64,000 nt of DNA, from assembly GCF_036588685.1 (NCBI RefSeq), contig NC_086378.1:75657127-75721126 (forward strand). The letters run 5' to 3'. This DNA comes from Mytilus trossulus. Its lineage: Eukaryota > Mollusca > Bivalvia > Mytilida > Mytilidae. The translations under genes and the position numbers were made by a program. Positions 60,813 to 64,000 of the stretch are shown here, one piece after another; position 1 is the stretch's first letter; the number at the start of each line of letters is the position of its first letter. Below the pieces are notes generated by a model. The model did not search any database, had not been told where the DNA came from, and saw only the letters and a list, made by a program, of their open reading frames with translations.

Positions 60813-61433
60813 TGAAGGAATAAAATAATTTTTTATCATTTTTTTTTTTGGTTTTTATTATCTCTATTATCTCGAAAAACTTTTATAGATAGAAACACAT
60901 TAAATAGCAAAATTGACAACAAGACAATATCGACACATAAGTTTACATGATCGAAATAGTTAGTTAATTCGTTATTGGACTCGATTCTTGATTTTTTTTT
61001 TACTAATTTTGGCGTTTTTTGCTTATTATCTCAAAATCGAAAAAGATAGATAAAAACTTTAAATGAACCCAAAAATGTCGAAATAGTTAGAATTAAACGG
61101 TTAACAGTGATTGTCCTTAAATGGCAATTGTATGCCCTCTTTTGTGTTTCGGGCAAAACAAGAAAAAATGGAGAGAATCTGTCCACAGTATTCGAAAAAT
61201 TATCAGCAATATAACATTTTCAAAAAAAGATATTTCTGTCATCAATTTCAGTGTTCTAGTCTACAATGTTGGTAAGTGCCCATTGTGGAGGATGCACTTA
61301 ACTATTAAGGTAAGGGACACAGGCTCTGTAAAGCCTCTAGTTTTAAATTCCTTCCACTCAACTTGAGCTATTTTATCCAATTGCTCCACGAAACCTTTTT
61401 CAAAATTATTAACATTTAATTTATCAGCAATCA

Positions 61434-62848
61434 AAGCCGGGCTTCAAAGTTATTGTGAAACTGCAAATTCAGAGGTGGCGGGAATCAGATGTGAATACTG
61501 ATAAATTCCAAAGGTTTTTTAAAATACATACAATCTAAGACTCTCGTATCTTGCAATAGCCATGATTAACACATCTGACTTTTCTACACTTTACACAAGT
61601 ATTCCTATTCCAAACTAAAAGACAAATTGAAAGAGTTTGTATTGCTCTGTTTCATAAAAAAAAGAATGGCGAACGTAGACACAATTATCCGAAGTTGTCT
61701 TGCGAAGGGATAAATCCTATTTTCAAAGAATCACTCTGATTCTAACAAAAATTCTCTGAAACTGACATCATGAAGATGTTTGATTTCTTTATTGACAACA
61801 TATTTGTTACGTTTGGACGACGCGTTTTCAACAGATTGTCGGAATTCCAAAGAAACCAGCTGTGCCTCTCTTCTTACCGACTTGTTTCTTTATATTATGA
61901 GGCTCACTTCATCATACAGGATCTTCTAAGGAAGAAAGATAAGAAGTTAGCAGTATCCCTTAACTTTCCGTTACGCTATACAGATGATGTTCTTTCACTA
62001 AATAATACAAAATTTGGTGAACGAATCTATTTCCACGAACTAGAGATAACAGATCATACAACAGATGCAGTAAAGTCTGCCTCATATCTTGACCTACATC
62101 AAGAAATTGACTATGTAGTGGCGGATCCAGAACTTTTCCTAAGGGGGAGGAGGGGGTCAGCTGACTGACATAAAAGGGGGGGTTCTCAAGTCATGCTTCA
62201 GTGATTCCCTATATAATCAACCAAATTTTTCCCACGAAAGGGGGGATCCGCCTATGCTAAGAGTGTCGGTTGAAAACAAAACTTTACGACAAAAGAGACG
62301 ATTTCAGCTGCCCAATTGTGAACTTACCATTTCTATGATGCAACATTCTAGCAGCGCCTGCATACGGAGTATATATCTACCAATTGATACGATATTCCAG
62401 GCAGGTACCGACCGTGCAAGGGCTGTATAGCCAGTCAAGGTCGTTAAAAACTTCCATTTGTTGTATTCCAGGCCTTGAAGGAATAAAACTTTGCTCAGTG
62501 CTTTGAGCATAAAAATCATGCTCGAAACATGAAATCCAGCAATTTGATTGGTTGATTTTCGAGTCTGAGTACAAAAATCATGCTCGAAAGTTTTATGAAC
62601 GTGAGGCCCGGTCTTTTATTTCCTATCATGGTTTCCTTGATAGAGTGGTGTTTCTCACAAGGAAGCTGTTAAACCAAGAGTTCCAATTGGTGACTTTGAG
62701 ACCGTCCCTTCTTATTTTTTTCGAACGCCATCACGAGTTGGTTGACCGTTATAGAATAACAGTTTTACAGATGATATCGGATATGTTCCTTAATTATGTC
62801 GTAACTACAATAACCTTTCCTTTTCCCGAATATAACCTACCGAAATAG
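61434..62848 (+). pseudogene. RT pseudogene, array unit 3 with its natural 3' part
   Basis: Same as unit 2 up to 62402. Beyond the array, 62552-62848 continues the RT family's C-terminal region (FLDRVVFLTRKLLNQEFQLV, HHELVDRY), so unit 3 adjoins the original, unamplified end of the element. Confidence 0.75.
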
Positions 62849-62879
62849 ACTATTTACCGGATTCATAATAACATAAGCA

Positions 62880-63110
62880 ACACGACGGGTGCCACATGTA
62901 GGACAGGATCTGTGCACCCTTCCGGATCACCTGAGATAACCCCTAGTTTTTGGGTGGGGTTCGTGTTGCTTAGTCTTTTGTTTTCTATGTTGTGTCTTGT
63001 GTACTATTATTTATCTATTTGTCTTTTTTATTTTTTTAGGTATGGCGTTGTCAGTTTATTTTCAATCTATGAGTTTGACTGTCCCTTTGGTATCTTTAGC
63101 CCCTCAGACT
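62880..63110 (+). repeat. Dispersed repeat R4: 3' tail of the RT element
   Basis: CCTTCCGGATCACCTGAGAT, TTTGGGTGGGGTTCGTGTTG and TTTGACTGTCCCTTTGGTAT follow the RT frame directly. Other copies are at 2350-2470 and 45140-45300, without RT. Confidence 0.75.
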
Positions 63111-64000
63111 ATGGCTAGTTAGGAAAACACTTGCTTCTTAGTGTATTACAAACAGTTGAGGAGCAAGCTTATTTCGTTTTCAAAGAAAAATATCATGTTA
63201 GGTAATTCACTCTTTCAAAATTTCAATACATTTCACTGTCACATACAATATTGCATAAACCAATTGACCACGTGCAAAATCATATTTCCCAAAAGGATCA
63301 ACACGATTTCATTTTTCATTTATTGATCATGCAAAACGATTTCATTTTCAAGAGCAGCAAAATTTCCAGATTCCCTGGCAACTACAATCTGACCGATAGA
63401 TAATTGCGATTAGTTCAAATAATATTCTTTTAAAAAAAATACTATTAACTTGAGACATATATAAACTAATTTGTTTTAATGTATATACAAGACTCAATTC
63501 GTAATGGGTTTAATGGATGTGAAAACATGGTCATACCACTAACAACTTTCTCATGACAAATTTACGAACCAATGTAGATAAATGCAAATATCTTTTTTGC
63601 TTTTTCTGGAGTCCGTTTGAACCCGAAATAATTAAGCCATATTCAAATAGATTCAACGTGCAATGTCAGGTTTATAAAAAACAGAAGGGGTTTTGCTGTT
63701 TAATTCTAATTTAATTTTAAATTGTAGGCATATGTATACTTGCATTCAATCTGTAAAAGAATTAAGTATTGAAACTTGAAGTACCAAGTAGTCGTTTTGA
63801 ATGATAAATCCAACCCAACTTATTTTTAAAGAATTAAAGATAGAAAGATCATTTACATTTTAAAAATTATACATATAAAATATGTAATATTAAATATATT
63901 TTGGATGCCGAATTGACTTTGAATGGGTGCCGATCCAGTGACCAGATTCCAAATTGACCAGGTGCCGATTTGACCCGGTTCCAATCATGGCCAATTTTAC
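63111..64000. other. Right flank, nothing recognised
   Basis: AT-rich sequence. At the end, GGTGCCGAT occurs twice (near 63927 and 63961) within a GACC/GGTGCC repeat pattern that runs off the window. Confidence 0.4.

Larger units (their letters stand above)
57641..62402 (+). repeat. 1,592-bp tandem array, three copies
   Basis: Units start at 57641, 59234 and 60826 (TAATTTTTTATCATTTTTTT). Only a few substitutions separate them: a TAA in unit 1 near 58853 where units 2-3 have GAA, and one T-run length change. Each holds the end of an R5 element, a broken RT segment and a 135-bp GGATCCGCC element. Units 1 and 2 lack 71 bp present after unit 3, deleted between two TATTCCAGGC copies (62393 and 62464). 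Confidence 0.95.

Noticed and set aside
57937-61366. Three identical 81-codon frames
   Set aside because: They lie in the degenerate R5 element copied by the 1,592-bp array; the corresponding part of R5 at 8.4-9.2 kb has no such frame.

Overview
The window looks like nuclear DNA of a bivalve mollusc, most probably a mytilid mussel. It is AT-rich, its genes are split by introns of 0.4-2.6 kb, and it is crowded with dispersed repeats that I recognise from mussel sequence: a (GTC)n element with CGACCGC ends, tRNA-derived SINE heads, reverse transcriptase (RT) tails and TTAA- or TA-flanked MITEs. The species is an inference. No bacterial operon, CRISPR array, rRNA or functional tRNA gene was seen.

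Four host genes can be built from splice signals and reading frames. (1) 1416-4026, minus: a 362-aa type I membrane protein with a zona pellucida (ZP) domain. (2) 30256-39257, minus: a six-exon, 323-aa protein with a lysine-rich N-terminus, a pair of EF-hands and a C-terminal region that may be ubiquitin-like; I cannot name it. (3) 41036-43500, plus: a two-exon, 230-aa protein with a mitochondrial-type presequence and two membrane helices, resembling TMEM186/TMEM70. It is head-to-head with gene 2. (4) 53741-54355, minus: a 204-aa protein with two C-terminal PY motifs.

7.5-29 kb is a nest of repeats. A 46-bp minisatellite (7505-16480, in four pieces) adjoins a 26-bp minisatellite (16480-29040, in two pieces), and mobile DNA has been inserted into both. 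The most interesting piece is an RT fragment (10081-11757) lying between two nearly identical 360-bp direct repeats, each carrying a tRNA-like Pol III promoter head in the same sense as the RT. Further along, a LINE with PHD-like, AP-endonuclease and RT parts sits in the 26-bp array. It is itself split by 6.5 kb holding a (GTC)n element, a SINE, a 553-bp tandem array and a MITE with perfect 38-bp inverted ends.

Intron 1 and the upstream flank of gene 2 (37.0-39.8 kb) hold at least five separate fold-back structures. 43.5-53.7 kb is intergenic with dispersed repeats, two TTAA-flanked MITEs and a 23-base poly-G run. 57.6-62.4 kb is a three-copy tandem array of a 1,592-bp unit that amplified part of a dead RT element; its unamplified 3' end follows at 62.4-63.1 kb.

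The genes do not form one pathway. The interest of the window is its repeat architecture and the unnamed EF-hand gene. Exon joins were inferred by eye from GT/AG sites and frame continuity, not from transcripts.
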